Source of the DNA: Geosiphon pyriformis
Taxonomy: Eukaryota; Glomeromycota; Glomeromycetes; Archaeosporales; Geosiphonaceae
Assembly (NCBI GenBank): GCA_016748015.1
Contig: JAAOMT010000557.1
Span: forward strand, 145,494 to 209,493
Direction: 5' to 3'
Length of the DNA: 64,000 bases
Shown here one piece after another: positions 1 through 9,806 of this stretch (positions are counted from its first letter, which is position 1; every line of letters begins with the position of its first letter). The translations under genes and the position numbers were made by a program. The notes beneath the pieces are model-generated. The model was not told the origin of the DNA and ran no database searches. It worked only from the letters and a program-made list of their open reading frames with translations.

Positions 1-204
1 TGGGTAGATTTCAGTTCAGCCTCTGAGAAGGAGTACATAAACACACACAACAATCAAGAATTAAAGAATAACTTACATCGCAACAGTAAAAAGAAAGCCT
101 TCAGTGTAACAGTGACATTATCACACAAATAGAACTGAGGAACTCACGAAAGACTGATTGCAATTAAAGTGGAATATCAGCAATTAAATATAACAAGAAA
201 ACCA
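1..204. other. Left edge, no feature seen
   Basis: AT-rich sequence with short CA runs. I see no open frame, repeat end or RNA gene. The LINE-A homology begins only near its right end. Confidence 0.4.
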
Positions 205-766
205 TCCCATAACAACGTGTGAAAAATGGGACTATATGATTAGAAAGAGGTTGAAGTCTAAGGCCAGTTTGTCTAGAAACTTTCTTAATGAGGCAGTACA
301 CCATCTCTCTTTATATAATTTAAAGCCTTTTGAACAAGTCCAAACAGAAACAAAAGTCTTGTCAGTTTTACAGTTTACTAATGATAATGGGTTAATGAGT
401 CGACTATTTGGACATAAGTTAATAGACTTACAAGTTTTGGGCTGAGTACTTTGGAACCCTTTTCAATTTCTTGTTAAGTTGATGGTCAATTTGATAAACA
501 ATTTTCTGGCTGGTGTTACAAAAATTTTTTTGCATAATGAGATCTTTTTGGTTAATGGCTTGCCCAATGCTTTTCATTTCAAGTATGGTTTTTCTGTTTT
601 AGATATTTTGGGCCAGGCACTGTATCTCTGGATTTGCAAATTACTAAAACGTTTTGGAATTATTTTTGCAGACCAGTTATTGAACAGTCATGGAAAATGT
701 TTTAATTGGAAGAATTTTTACCATTAAAAATGATTGGATTCCAAAGGTCCAGTTCTTTTATGATTC

Positions 767-1438
767 ATGTTGGTTTCAGATTTTGTCAAGAGTGGTGGTT
801 TGGTTAAAAGTTTTTCTCCTGCTTTTGGGTCTTCTTTCAAGTTAGATGTTTCTAATATGGACTACTTTGGTTTCATCTATTCTAGTTTGAAGAACGCTTT
901 TTTGCCAGTAATCTCAGTTTATACTGATGGTTCTGTTAAAGACTTTGATACTTCTGGCACTGTTAGAGGGGCTGCTGCCTATTTTTCTGATCTGAGTTTG
1001 CATATAGGTGTGGAAGTTCATAGTTTGTTATCAACTACCCTAACTAAAATGCAGACTGTTGTACTGGCTCTCAAGTGCATTCTGGCTTCCTCGAATGTTA
1101 CAGTTTTTTCTGACAGTCAGGCCTTCTTGGATGTTTGTCAGGTAGAGTTAAGATTGGTGGCTCCCAATTTTCACAACAGGTGCTGGATAAAGTGCCATCA
1201 TATTAGCAATTTAGTCAAATATAAAAACATTTCTGTTACTTGAACAAAGATGAAGGGTTACTCTGGTGTATTAGGCAATGAGCATGCTAATTGGTTGGCT
1301 GATCTAGCCATGTCATCAGGGCTTGTTCTTCCAGCAAATATCAGAGAAAAAATTTTGATGGCAGATGATAAGTTGATTTTTGGCAATATACACCACTTTG
1401 TTAGAAAAACAAATAATACTATTAAATGCTTTCAATAG
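767..1438 (+). pseudogene. LINE-A RNase H domain remnant
   Basis: The LINE-encoded RNase H would remove the RNA template strand after reverse transcription. Visible landmarks are VYTDGS (first catalytic Asp, near 910), the helix with TTLTKMQTVVLAL where the catalytic Glu normally sits (Lys here), VFSDSQAFLD (second Asp) and, after a TGA near 1241, GNEHANWLADLA, which carries the final His/Asp region. The same block appears in LINE-3, LINE-4 and LINE-5, whose helix reads STLAELQAI or STLTKLQAI. The E-to-K change and the stop mark it as inactive. Confidence 0.8.
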
Positions 1439-1507
1439 AAATTTGGACCTGGTTCAAGCATTGTAGATTTTTTATGGGTCAGAAACATAAATTGGGTTTG
1501 TACTGTC

Positions 1508-2200
1508 TTGGTTTGGCACTCTGATTCTCACATGTCTGCGGAATATACAAACAGGGCCACCACTGGTTTGTGCACATATTTGATAAAAGCTTTACATAAG
1601 AGACTGCCTGTGACTGTAAAAAAATGCTTATATAATTATAGTTATCCTAGTGTATTATGTGTATATTGTAGGAAGGTGGATTTTTTAGATCATAGTTTTG
1701 TGTGTTGCTTGGACTTTTTGATGTGTTAGAGCTTGTTAAGTAAGTATTCTTCTCTTTAGAAGTCTTTTACTGAGGCGACCTTGTTGTCGTTTGCAGTTCT
1801 GTAGTCTTTGGCTTCTTCTGTTTCTGATGTTGGTCTCTACACAATTTTGTGTAAGAGTCTTGTGTTTAAAGATTGGTTGGTAGATACTAAAGCATCTTTT
1901 GTGAATACTAAGCTTGTGATGTCTTATCTAGTTGAATTTGTTTGAGGTATGGCCACTGGTCATAAAGAACAAATCTGGATGCCTAACTCAAAACTTCGAA
2001 CTAAAATAGAGCATCATAGATTACTATGTGTGGATGGGTCTTTTTATGATATTATTTGGGATTTTCTTGCTAAAATTTCAGGTGGTATTGCTCGGTTGTT
2101 GGGAATTAAGAGAAGTTATGCCACCAATTTTGGCCTGAGTATTGGTCATTTGTTTTTTATTGGTGCTGCTAACAGAGTCACAGTAAATATAGTTGCATAG
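1508..2200 (+). pseudogene. LINE-A C-terminal zinc domain and C-terminus
   Basis: This corresponds to the ORF2 C-terminus. A zinc-binding CX2CX7HX3C motif (CVYCRKVDFLDHSFVC) lies near 1660-1710. The same spacing occurs in LINE-4 (CLYCGNVKASDHVFSC), so it is a family trait; C-terminal CCHC motifs are common in LINE ORF2 proteins. The last piece, 1949-2200, ends at a TAG directly before the conserved 3' tail. Confidence 0.7.
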
Positions 2201-2335
2201 TGTAGTCTTGATTGGCTGAGTGGCTAGTCACATGTAGCAAAAACATGAATCACATTTAATTTAGAACTTTAGATAGTTGTATTGTATTAGATAGTAATTG
2301 GGCTTTACTCATTAAACTAATAAAAAAAAAATAAT
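2201..2335 (+). repeat. LINE-family 3' tail (LINE-A)
   Basis: A non-coding tail of about 135 bp follows the ORF2 stop, with the core GGCTAGTCACATGTA and an AATAAAAAA end. Similar tails end LINE-3, LINE-4, LINE-5 and the gag-only element, so it is probably the element's reverse-transcriptase recognition and polyadenylation region. Confidence 0.75.
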
Positions 2336-2464
2336 ATTCAATTTTATTATAATTATAAATAAAAAAAAATTTTCTGTTTAGGATAATAACAATAAAAATA
2401 TATAAATTAATCTTGATTTAAAATAATTTTTGACTGTGTTTTTAATTATATTAAATTTTTTTTT
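2336..2464. other. AT-rich spacer between two tail-to-tail elements
   Basis: A/T runs only. The spacer separates the plus-strand tail of LINE-A from the minus-strand tail of the gag-only element. Confidence 0.5.
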
Positions 2465-3820
2465 TATTTGCTTAATGAGTACAGTCCAAAAACAATCTAG
2501 TACTATACATCAAAAAAACAATCTAAACTAGATGTTAATTATGCATTTTCTACATGTGACTAGTCACTCAAACCAATCAAAAACACACTACACTGAAATA
2601 AGAAAAGGTGGGAATAACCCCAAACCACAAATTTTTTCAATAACACCATTCAGATTTCTAGAATCAAAAATAAACTTACTAAGAAATAATCTAGTAGATT
2701 CAACACTACTCCTAATCTCAGCACCTGACATCCGTCACAAAGCTATAACATGCTCAACAGTGTCTTTACTCAAGAAAAAAGGTTTGACAGCCTGCATATC
2801 ATCATAACCATGTCACTAAAGTCAACTTTAGATCTAAGACAAGCAATGTTTTTAGACACACCAACCAAAAAATTGGCAAAATTGTTAGAAGCATATTTCA
2901 TAAAAAGAAGATTTTTCTTTAATTGAACAGTCTTAACAGCATTATCATCAAGAAGACGAGATACTAAGACAACCAAAAAGCCAACCAGCTCAACAATAAA
3001 TTTTACCAAAGCAGCCAAATCCGAAATTTGCTTTTCCAAAGAGTCCAATCTGGACCCAACAGCAGAATCAACAACAGTCACAGAAGAGGTAGAAGCCACC
3101 AAAGAAAAAAATTCAGATATAACAGGGGAAGCAGATGCCTTAACATAAGACAAAGAACCAACAAAATGTGGTTTGAACATCTTGGAAGCCTTAGAAAAAG
3201 GAGATGAAGCAACTTTACAGTCTACAGCTAAGTGATCTGTTTTTTAACACCAAAAACAATGCTGACAATTAAGAGTCTTCTACCAAATATAACACTTTCT
3301 AAGTGTACCAATATTGGCAACAGCAAGGTCCAAATCAGCTTGAAATCCAAACGTAACTAGAGCAAAATAGAGACAATAACTAGAATCAGGAAACCGAGGA
3401 ATGAAACAAGACTGGCCACCAACCTGAAAAATCATATCATTGATTTCAAAGGCAGTACAGCCAGAAAGAAAATTGACCAACTTGGTCTTAAACTTATCAC
3501 AAGACAAAATAATCTCATTTTGATTCACCAAGAAAAGGATTCTAACACTATCCTTACACACCAATACTGATCAATAATTTAAAGCAGACACAGCAGAGTC
3601 CAATTTTTCAAAATAGACCATCACGTACTGCCAAACACCAGCAGACTTTAGCACTATTAAACACACTGAAAGCTGTCTTAATGTTAACAGCAGACACACC
3701 CAAGAGCACATCACACAGCACAACAGCAGCAGAAAGGGAACCAGACTTAGAAACTACCAAAAACTTGACAATTTTAAGAGTGGCAAGATGAACAAAGCCT
3801 ATAAGTTTAACTAAAAACAC
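2465..3820 (-). mobile_element. Gag/ORF1-only element with LINE tail, 3' half
   Basis: Read on the minus strand this is the C-terminal half of an ORF1-like protein followed directly by a LINE-type 3' tail (2465-2605). Pieces seen: 3608-3820, 3280-3564 (residues GGQSCFIPR resemble the GGKTCFIGR block of the LINE ORF1s), a CCHC knuckle with CX2CX4HX4C spacing near 3218-3264 (one in-frame TAA inside it), a leucine-rich heptad-like segment at 2860-3100 that may be a coiled coil, and a C-terminus that stops at the tail. No endonuclease or RT lies between ORF1 and tail. The N-terminal half is at 14105-15050, displaced by the Ty3-1 insertion. Confidence 0.7.
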
Positions 3821-4091
3821 TGTTACAGGTGATTCTTTGGGGTGTCTAGTGAATAACAAACCTATAACTTGGTGCGCAAAGCAATTGGTGATGATAATAA
3901 TCTAAAGGTATTTTATCTGAAGGTTTTCCAATCGAGTTCTTTGTATAATAGACAGAAATTCAATGGTAACAGTTTATCAGTAGTTTCCTGAAACCGTAGT
4001 TTTGTCAATTGCTTGCTCAGCTTGATGGTTGATGATTCTCCTGGTATGATATCCTTCGTAAGTATATACTAGTGCTGTTTCCTGACATCAG

Positions 4092-4215
4092 TTCCTTCAT
4101 AAGTCCTCCAAGAATAAGTATTGTTTAAACAAGTTTATTCCTTTGTAAGTTCTCCAAGAGTAAGTATTGTTTAAGTAAGTTTTATTCCTCCATAAGTCCT
4201 CCAAGAGTAAATTCT
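4092..4215. repeat. LTR minisatellite, about 46-bp unit x 2.7
   Basis: Three imperfect units begin at about 4092, 4138 and 4185, each containing TAAGTYCTCCAAGARTAA. The equivalent array in the other Ty3-1 LTR is near 13460-13590. The Ty3-2 LTRs lack it, so it separates the two LTR subfamilies. Confidence 0.75.
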
Positions 4216-4536
4216 TTAATCAAGTTAGTAGACAACAAAGAAAATAAAAAAAAGATAAAAGAGAAAATAAAAAATAAGCCAAGACAATTTGCAAGTTAGT
4301 ATCCCGTTAATAGCCATGATCAAGAGTTATTGTTCCAATATAGTTAAGTATTAGTTACTATCAACATAAAGTGTTTGATAGTAAAGAATGAATTTGATAT
4401 AGCAAATAATTATTTATTTGAGAATTGTGATAACTAAGCTAAGAATTCTTGGTATCAATTCTGTTTTTTCTGTTTTTACCATTACTGCTATATATACATA
4501 TTTGAGATTCCTCAATTCTTTAATTCTTTGTAACAG

Positions 4537-4672
4537 AAATTCTGGGATTCCTGGAATCTTGCAATTCCTGATGAAAGAAGTCCTGAAATTCTGGAATCCT
4601 GCAATTCCTTATTGGAGAATCCTGAAGTTCCTGGAATTCTGCAATTTCTTTGAGAGGAATTCTGGAATTCCA
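4537..4672. repeat. LTR minisatellite, about 39-bp unit x 3.3
   Basis: Tandem units share the core GGAATCCTGCAATTCCT and are rich in the self-complementary words GGAATTCC and AGAATTCT, so each could fold on itself. Equivalent arrays occur near 13900-14030, 16340-16480, 26490-26610, 21640-21750 and 36010-36090, with differing copy number. Confidence 0.75.
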
Positions 4673-4749
4673 CATTTACTACGTCTACTTCTGATTGGCT
4701 AATCTCTACTTGCTAATAATAATATACTTCCTCTATTCTATGAATAACA

Positions 4750-4766
4750 TTATTCCCTCCTTTTTA
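4750..4766 (-). promoter_or_regulatory. Polypurine tract of Ty3-1
   Basis: Directly before the 3' LTR on the minus strand lies the purine run AAAAAGGAGGGAATAA. Ty3-2 has the matching AAAAGGAGAGAATAA at the same place. Such tracts prime plus-strand DNA synthesis. Confidence 0.75.
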
Positions 4767-5480
4767 ATATTGAGCTCTGTTGAAATCTAACTCTTTTAAT
4801 TCCCCCTCTTGAATTATTTCTTGAACTTCTCTTTCAAGTATTACTTGTGTTATTTGAGTTTGTAGTTTTTCAAATTGGGCATTGGTCATTTTCCCTAATT
4901 GATTACTCATAACTGTATCTATTGCTGTATTGAGTAAGATTTCTGGTCAGTCTTGAAATTTCATATATAGCCAGTAAATGACTTGAGCTTGTGTGATTAG
5001 ATTGTTCTTTCCCATAAATTGTTCCAGTTGTCTCAGTATTGTTGTGTCAAATAACTGTTTTGTTTTGTCGGTGTACAAATTCTAGATATTTACATGTTGT
5101 CCCAAGTGAAAATAACAATAGTTTTTTGGAAATTGTTGCATTCATTAAGTCCAAGTTTCTCTGGTAAGTTCTTGGTGTAATCCGACTATTTATTGTTCTT
5201 TCATGGCCAATTTTACCTTGGTCATAATCTTGTTAATAACATTTTCGAGTTTTTTCTGTACTTTGTGTTATGGTATCCTTGCAGTACTTTTGTATCAAAT
5301 GGTTTGTTAATTGATTGTAATTTCCATTTTCTGGTGTTGGATTAATTGAAAGATTTGTTGTGCCAATGAATGGATGTTGTTGGTAATTTCCATTTTTCTG
5401 TATTTTTCTGTCATGTCAACCATGCCTTTATAAATTCTTTCTGTTAATCAATTGGATGTGTTGTTATCAATGATAATGAT
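4760..5480 (-). pseudogene. Ty3-1 ORF3, unknown protein after integrase
   Basis: Reading on from integrase toward the 3' LTR, a second coding region ends a few bases before the polypurine tract. The Ty3-2 copy is better preserved (16566-16907). Both share blocks such as NLYTDKTKQLFD / NLYTNKTKQLFD and QLGKMTNAQFEKLQTQITQVI / QLGKITNTQFEELQTQITQVI. The sequence is polar and predicted mostly helical, with no visible signal peptide, membrane segment or cysteine motif, so it does not look like an envelope gene. Function unknown. This copy has several in-frame stops. Confidence 0.55.
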
Positions 5481-5492
5481 TGGTTCCAGATC

Positions 5493-6640
5493 TCATAGAA
5501 TCTCATCTGGTTGGACTAGTATTCTCTGTACTCCCAGTTGTGAAATATTACTGGTGAATGATACTATATGGTGATATGATTTCAGTTGATCTTCATGTGC
5601 TGTTTTGGTCAAGATTTTGTTATTCCATCTTAATTTGTAAGCTCCATTTCCTAGAATTTCTTCTATGTGAAATGGTCCATCCCATTTGGAGTCAAATTTT
5701 CCACTCCATTGTTTTTCCACTTTGGTATGATGTAGTAGTACTTTGTTTCCAATCTTGAATTCAACTGGTTTATCTGGTAGTTGGTTGTCATGTTTTTTTT
5801 TTTGTTTTTCTTGTGACCTTTGTATGTTATCAGCTGCTCTCCGTCATTTGTTTTCTAATGTTTTTATTAAGTCATATGTTTTTTTCAACAATGTGTTTTT
5901 GAAATTCTCTTCTATTATTGATTCAGTTGGGTATGTGCTAACTTCTATTTCCACTGGTAGTGTTGCTGTTCTGCCATATACTAATTCAAATGGTGTTGCT
6001 TGTGTAGTATCTTGCTTCATTGTCTAATAAGCAAATAGTACTGATAGTATCAACAAATCCCAATTGTTCTGGTTTTTTTGGCTGAGCTTAGTTATTGCTT
6101 CACACAATGTTCTATTGAATTTTTCGACTAATCCGTTGGTTTGTGAATGATATGGTAATGATAATGGTCTCTTAATTCCGAATCTTTGGCTCAATTCTGT
6201 TAATGTTTTGTTTACAAAATGAGTTCCTTGGTCTGATAATAATTCTTTTAAACATCCATGTTAACAAATCAAATCCTAATAAACAAATTTGGCAATGGAT
6301 TCTACATCCACTCTTTGAATTGCTTTTGCTTCTGGCCATTTGGTAAGATAGTCCATGACTACTGCAATATATCTGTTGCCTCTGCTGGTTATTGTTAATG
6401 GTCTGACTAAGTCAATTCCAATGCAATCAAATGGTTGTTCCACTTTGATTGGTTTTAATGGTTCACTTGGTCTTATTCCTTTTATTTTCTGACAAGCATC
6501 ACAATTTTGAACATATTGAATGATGTCTGAATATATTGATGGCCAATAATATCTTTTTTTGGTTCTTTTCATGGTTGCTTCTTTGTAAAAGTGTTCTGCT
6601 GTTGGATTTAAGTGTATGTTGAATAATATTGTTTCTTTTT
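5493..6640 (-). pseudogene. Ty3-1 integrase
   Basis: Integrase inserts the cDNA into host DNA. In order: an HHCC zinc domain (HFYKEA near 6580, then CDACQ near 6485), the core with CIGIDLVRPLTI (first Asp), LLSDQGTHFVN (second Asp) and GLVEKFNRTL (Glu), and a C-terminal GPY/F module (KWDGPFHIEEILGNGAYKLRW, near 5590-5680) typical of Ty3/gypsy integrases. No chromodomain is visible after it. In-frame stops near 6020 and 6260 break the frame. Confidence 0.85.
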
Positions 6641-6889
6641 CTGGCTCTGTAATTACTCTGGTTGGTTGATCTAGATCTTTTCTATTTTTCCAATAAAGTA
6701 TATTTTGGTGAGTGATAAAATATTTTAATTGTTGTTTGATACTTTTTCATTCTGTTTGAGATAAATTCTCCTTGAACTGTTGAGTGTTTATATAATGTTG
6801 AAGTTGTTGATATTTTTGTATGTTCATCTTTTGTTATATTTTTTGTTGGTATTGTTCTGGTTTTGTTATATTTTTGGGTTTGAGATGTT

Positions 6890-7424
6890 TTTAGATTTGT
6901 CTTATTTGTGACAAATCATCAGCATTTCCATTGTCTTTTCCTTCCTTATAGTGTATAGTATAAGTATATCATAAGAGTGCCATTTTCCATCTGGATTGAT
7001 GGCCATCATTAAATTCTTGCTTTTAAAGTGATGTTAACCCTTTATGATTTGTGTATATATCAAACTTTTGGCTCAAGTATTTGTTCCACTTCATAACTGC
7101 CTAATAGATTGCTAAATGTTCTAGTTCTGGTGTTCCATAGTTCTTTTTGGCTGGTGTTAGATCTTGGCTGGCATATGCTACTGAATGTTTTCTGCTGTCT
7201 GGTCCCTTCTGAAATAGTACTGCTCCCAATGCTTGGCCTGATGCATCAGTGGTAATGATAAATGATTTGTTGTGATCTGAGTAGATCAGTACTGGAGCTT
7301 GAATGAGCTTTCTTTTCAGAATATCAAAAGCTTCTTGTTGACTTTCTGTTCATTCATATTTGGTATTCTTGGTTTGCAGATTATTGAGTGGTTGAGCTAT
7401 TTTTGAAAAGTTTTTTATAAAGTG
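6890..7424 (-). pseudogene. Ty3-1 RNase H region
   Basis: Downstream of RT the minus strand reads TTDASGQALGAVLFQ (catalytic Asp, near 7225-7270), then SVAYASQDLTPAKKNY and an ELEHLAIY helix with the catalytic Glu, then DIYTNHKGLTSL with the second Asp changed to Asn. This is the standard Ty3 RNase H order. Several TAG/TAA codons replace Trp or Gln, so it is inactive. Confidence 0.75.
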
Positions 7425-8081
7425 TTAATAATAGCTTGCAAATCCCAAGAATGATTTCAATTCAGTCATATTGGTTGGTATTAGAAAGTTCTTTACTATC
7501 TCTATTTTCTCTGGATCTATTTTGATGCCATCTTTGCTGACTATGTATCCCAAGAATTTTAGTTCTGTCTTGCCGAAGAAGCACTTTGTTGTATTTAACT
7601 TTAGTTCTGCTCTTCTTAGCTTTTCGAACACTTGTTAAAGATGATGAAAATGATCATCAAATGTTTTTGAGAATACATTGGTGTTGTCCAAGTATACAAC
7701 TACTGATTTCCACAATAAGTCAGTATAAACAATTTCCATTAGCCATTGGAAAGTGGCTGGGGCATTGGTTAAGCCAAAAGGCATCACTTTAAATTCGAAA
7801 TTCTCTTCTCTAGTGGTGAATGCCATCTTTTTTTTGTTGGCTGAATTCATGGCTACTTGTCAGTAACTACTGTCCAAGTCTAATGTTGAGAACTATTTGT
7901 TTCTGCCGAAAGCATCGAATAATTCTTGTATTCTTGGGGTTGGATAGCTGTCTTCACGAATTACACCATTGAGTTTCCTGTAGTCCACACAAAATCGGAT
8001 TTTTTTATTCTTCTTCCAAATGAGTACCACTGGTGATAACTATGGGCTCATTGATAGTTGAATTAGCCTGTTGTTAAGTAT
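7425..8081 (-). pseudogene. Ty3-1 reverse transcriptase
   Basis: Motifs in order: SPVVLIWKKNKKIRFCVDYRKLN, FSTLDLDS (motif A Asp), MPFGLTNAPATFQ (motif B), VVVYLDNTNVFSK (motif C, near 7681-7700) and FLGYIVSKDGIK. Motif C is normally Y-x-D-D; here the second Asp is Asn, as in Ty3-2. Stops at the start of the region and within it split the frame into 7635-7850 and 7425-7631. Confidence 0.85.
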
Positions 8082-9665
8082 TCAGTTTATCTCTTGACAA
8101 ATAATCTCATGGCTAGCTGGTGGTACTCTGTATGCTCTTTGTTTAATTGGCATTGCATCTCCAGTCTTGATCTGATGCTGGATGATGTCAGTTTGGCCAA
8201 ACTTGTTTTTACTGACAAAGATGTCATTGAAATTGTTAAACAACATCTTGAGCTGTATATATTGGAGTAGATCTAAGTTTCTCATGTTCATTTGTTCTAA
8301 TTGCTCTGGTTGAAGCAAATAATATTCACTTTGTTCATATATTGTTTGTGATGTGATATCAACATATCCACAAAGCTGTGAAAAGTCCGGAATGGTGCTT
8401 GGTGGTTGATCCTCTATTTCAGTACTTAAGTATCCAATGGTAGTTTTGATTGGTATTACTATGATATTTCCTGTGTTATTGTAGATGGGAATTTTGATGT
8501 GGCTGTAATCTTTGGCTGGTATATGGAGATTGATAAGTCCAATCTCTCCTAATTTACAAAGGGTTGTTTCTGCTTCAAAAATCTGATTCTGTTCTTTTAC
8601 TTCTTGCTTTATTCCTACCATGTACTGATCATATGGTGGAATAGAAATTGCTTGACCCATTGAGATAAATTTTTCTTGGTCAACAATTCCTTCTTCTGCC
8701 ATATTGACTGGTACATCTATTCTACCCGTTGATCCAAATCTCTGTATTTCTCTTGCTGTTATCCCTAATTCCTCTCTATTTCCCACTAATACTAACTGAG
8801 CTATTTTCATCAGAGGCAGGAGTATTGCCTGTGTTATTTTTTTGTTTAGCTCTATGATATAAGCTTTTTCAGAGTCATTTTGTAGCATAGCAATGATATT
8901 TTCTACATATCCTGCATCAATTATTCCTTTTCTTATATTAATCCTTCTTTTTGCTAAATTATTCCTAAATGCTAATTGAATCATTGTTGTTGCTGGAATT
9001 TCCAGTGCTATTTTCAGATCTATGCAGGTGCGCGAATGTGGTTCCAATTTTATAACATCTTTTCCAGGATATCTCAGATCAAATCCAGTATCAGTATCAT
9101 GTGCATGTTCTGGCATGATACTTTTATTATTGTCATTATACCATTTCAACTTCTGTTCTTTAGAGAGGTCTGACAGTGCAATGTATTGTTCATATTTTGG
9201 GTTGAAGTTTGAATTTGAGTTGGAATTGTTGTTATTGTTATTGCCAATTTGAACAGAACTGGAACCAGTGTTTTTATTATTGTCATTGTCAGAGTTTGAA
9301 TCAGGATCGAACAGTGATTCCAATTTGGATGCGCAGCTGCTGATTGGTTCAATTTCTTCTGGGATTGTGTAGATCATGCGTGGTAGTGAATTGTAAATGA
9401 GGTTACACTCATTACAATATTGGAAGTCATAGGGAATCAAACAGTGGTCACATAATCGGGTGTTTAGTTGTTCTAAACACTGCTTCTGCTCTTCTCTTGT
9501 AGGTGCCAAATTTTGGTAGTATTCATGGAAGTTTTCTGGATCTGTTTCTTTGTCCATAAAAGTGTCTGGGTTAGGAATACGAATGATATCAACTGGTTCT
9601 GGGTGATTGTTCTTAATTTCCAGTATTTTATTGGGTGTAGCATCTTTTACTTTGGCATTGGCCAT
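8082..9665 (-). pseudogene. Ty3-1 dUTPase domain in pol, with linker into RT
   Basis: A 527-residue open stretch, part of the polyprotein rather than a separate gene. Residues 72-87 form a CX2CX8CX2C zinc ribbon and 130-156 are an Asn/Ser-rich linker. A trimeric-type dUTPase follows (about 184-314) with all five motifs in order: DTGFDLRY (193-199), FRNNLAKRRI (233-242), GIIDAGYVENI (247-257, keeps the catalytic Asp and Tyr), KIAQLVLV (287-294), and QRFGSTGR (308-315). dUTPase hydrolyses dUTP to dUMP and limits uracil in cDNA. Residues 315-527 link to RT. Motif 2 has Asn for the usual Ser pair that Ty3-2 retains, so activity here is doubtful. It ends at a stop just before RT motif 1. Confidence 0.85.
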
Positions 9666-9806
9666 TCACCAGATCTCCTCTTCATCGTGGGGGTAACCAT
9701 CTAAACAATCAAGTGCTTGGTGCTATGCTGCTGTAATCGGGGTACCACGACTCACCCAGTCACTAATAACAATCATATATTGGCATGAAGTGTCACATGT
9801 TCCTCC

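Larger units (their letters stand above)
205..2335 (+). mobile_element. LINE-A, 5'-truncated non-LTR retrotransposon
   Basis: This is the 3' third of a LINE ORF2. It starts in the post-RT region: the CEKWDYMIRKRLKSK stretch near 225-265 matches the equivalent stretch of LINE-5. It continues through RNase H and a C-terminal CCHC domain to the family 3' tail. Endonuclease and RT are absent, as expected from incomplete reverse transcription. Many in-frame stops and frameshifts break it into pieces (236-445, 479-727, 767-1438, 1508-1729, 1949-2200). It is tail-to-tail with the gag-only element that begins about 130 bp downstream. Confidence 0.85.
3821..4749 (-). repeat. 3' LTR of Ty3-1
   Basis: 929 bp with TG...CA ends (plus-strand reading starts TGTTACAGG and ends AATAACA). 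It matches 13193-14104. By hand, the first 245 bp of the two copies differ at about 20 sites, nearly all transitions. It holds two internal minisatellites and a purine-rich tract near 4225-4290. Confidence 0.9.

Noticed and set aside
4537-4672. CRISPR-like array
   Set aside because: Units are imperfect, contiguous tandem repeats without unique spacers, inside LTRs of a eukaryotic element.
4760-5480. Envelope gene downstream of integrase
   Set aside because: No signal peptide, membrane segment, cysteine pattern or fusion-peptide-like stretch is visible in either copy.
8082-9665. Host dUTPase gene
   Set aside because: It is embedded in the polyprotein order of two complete LTR elements, lacks introns, and continues directly into RT.
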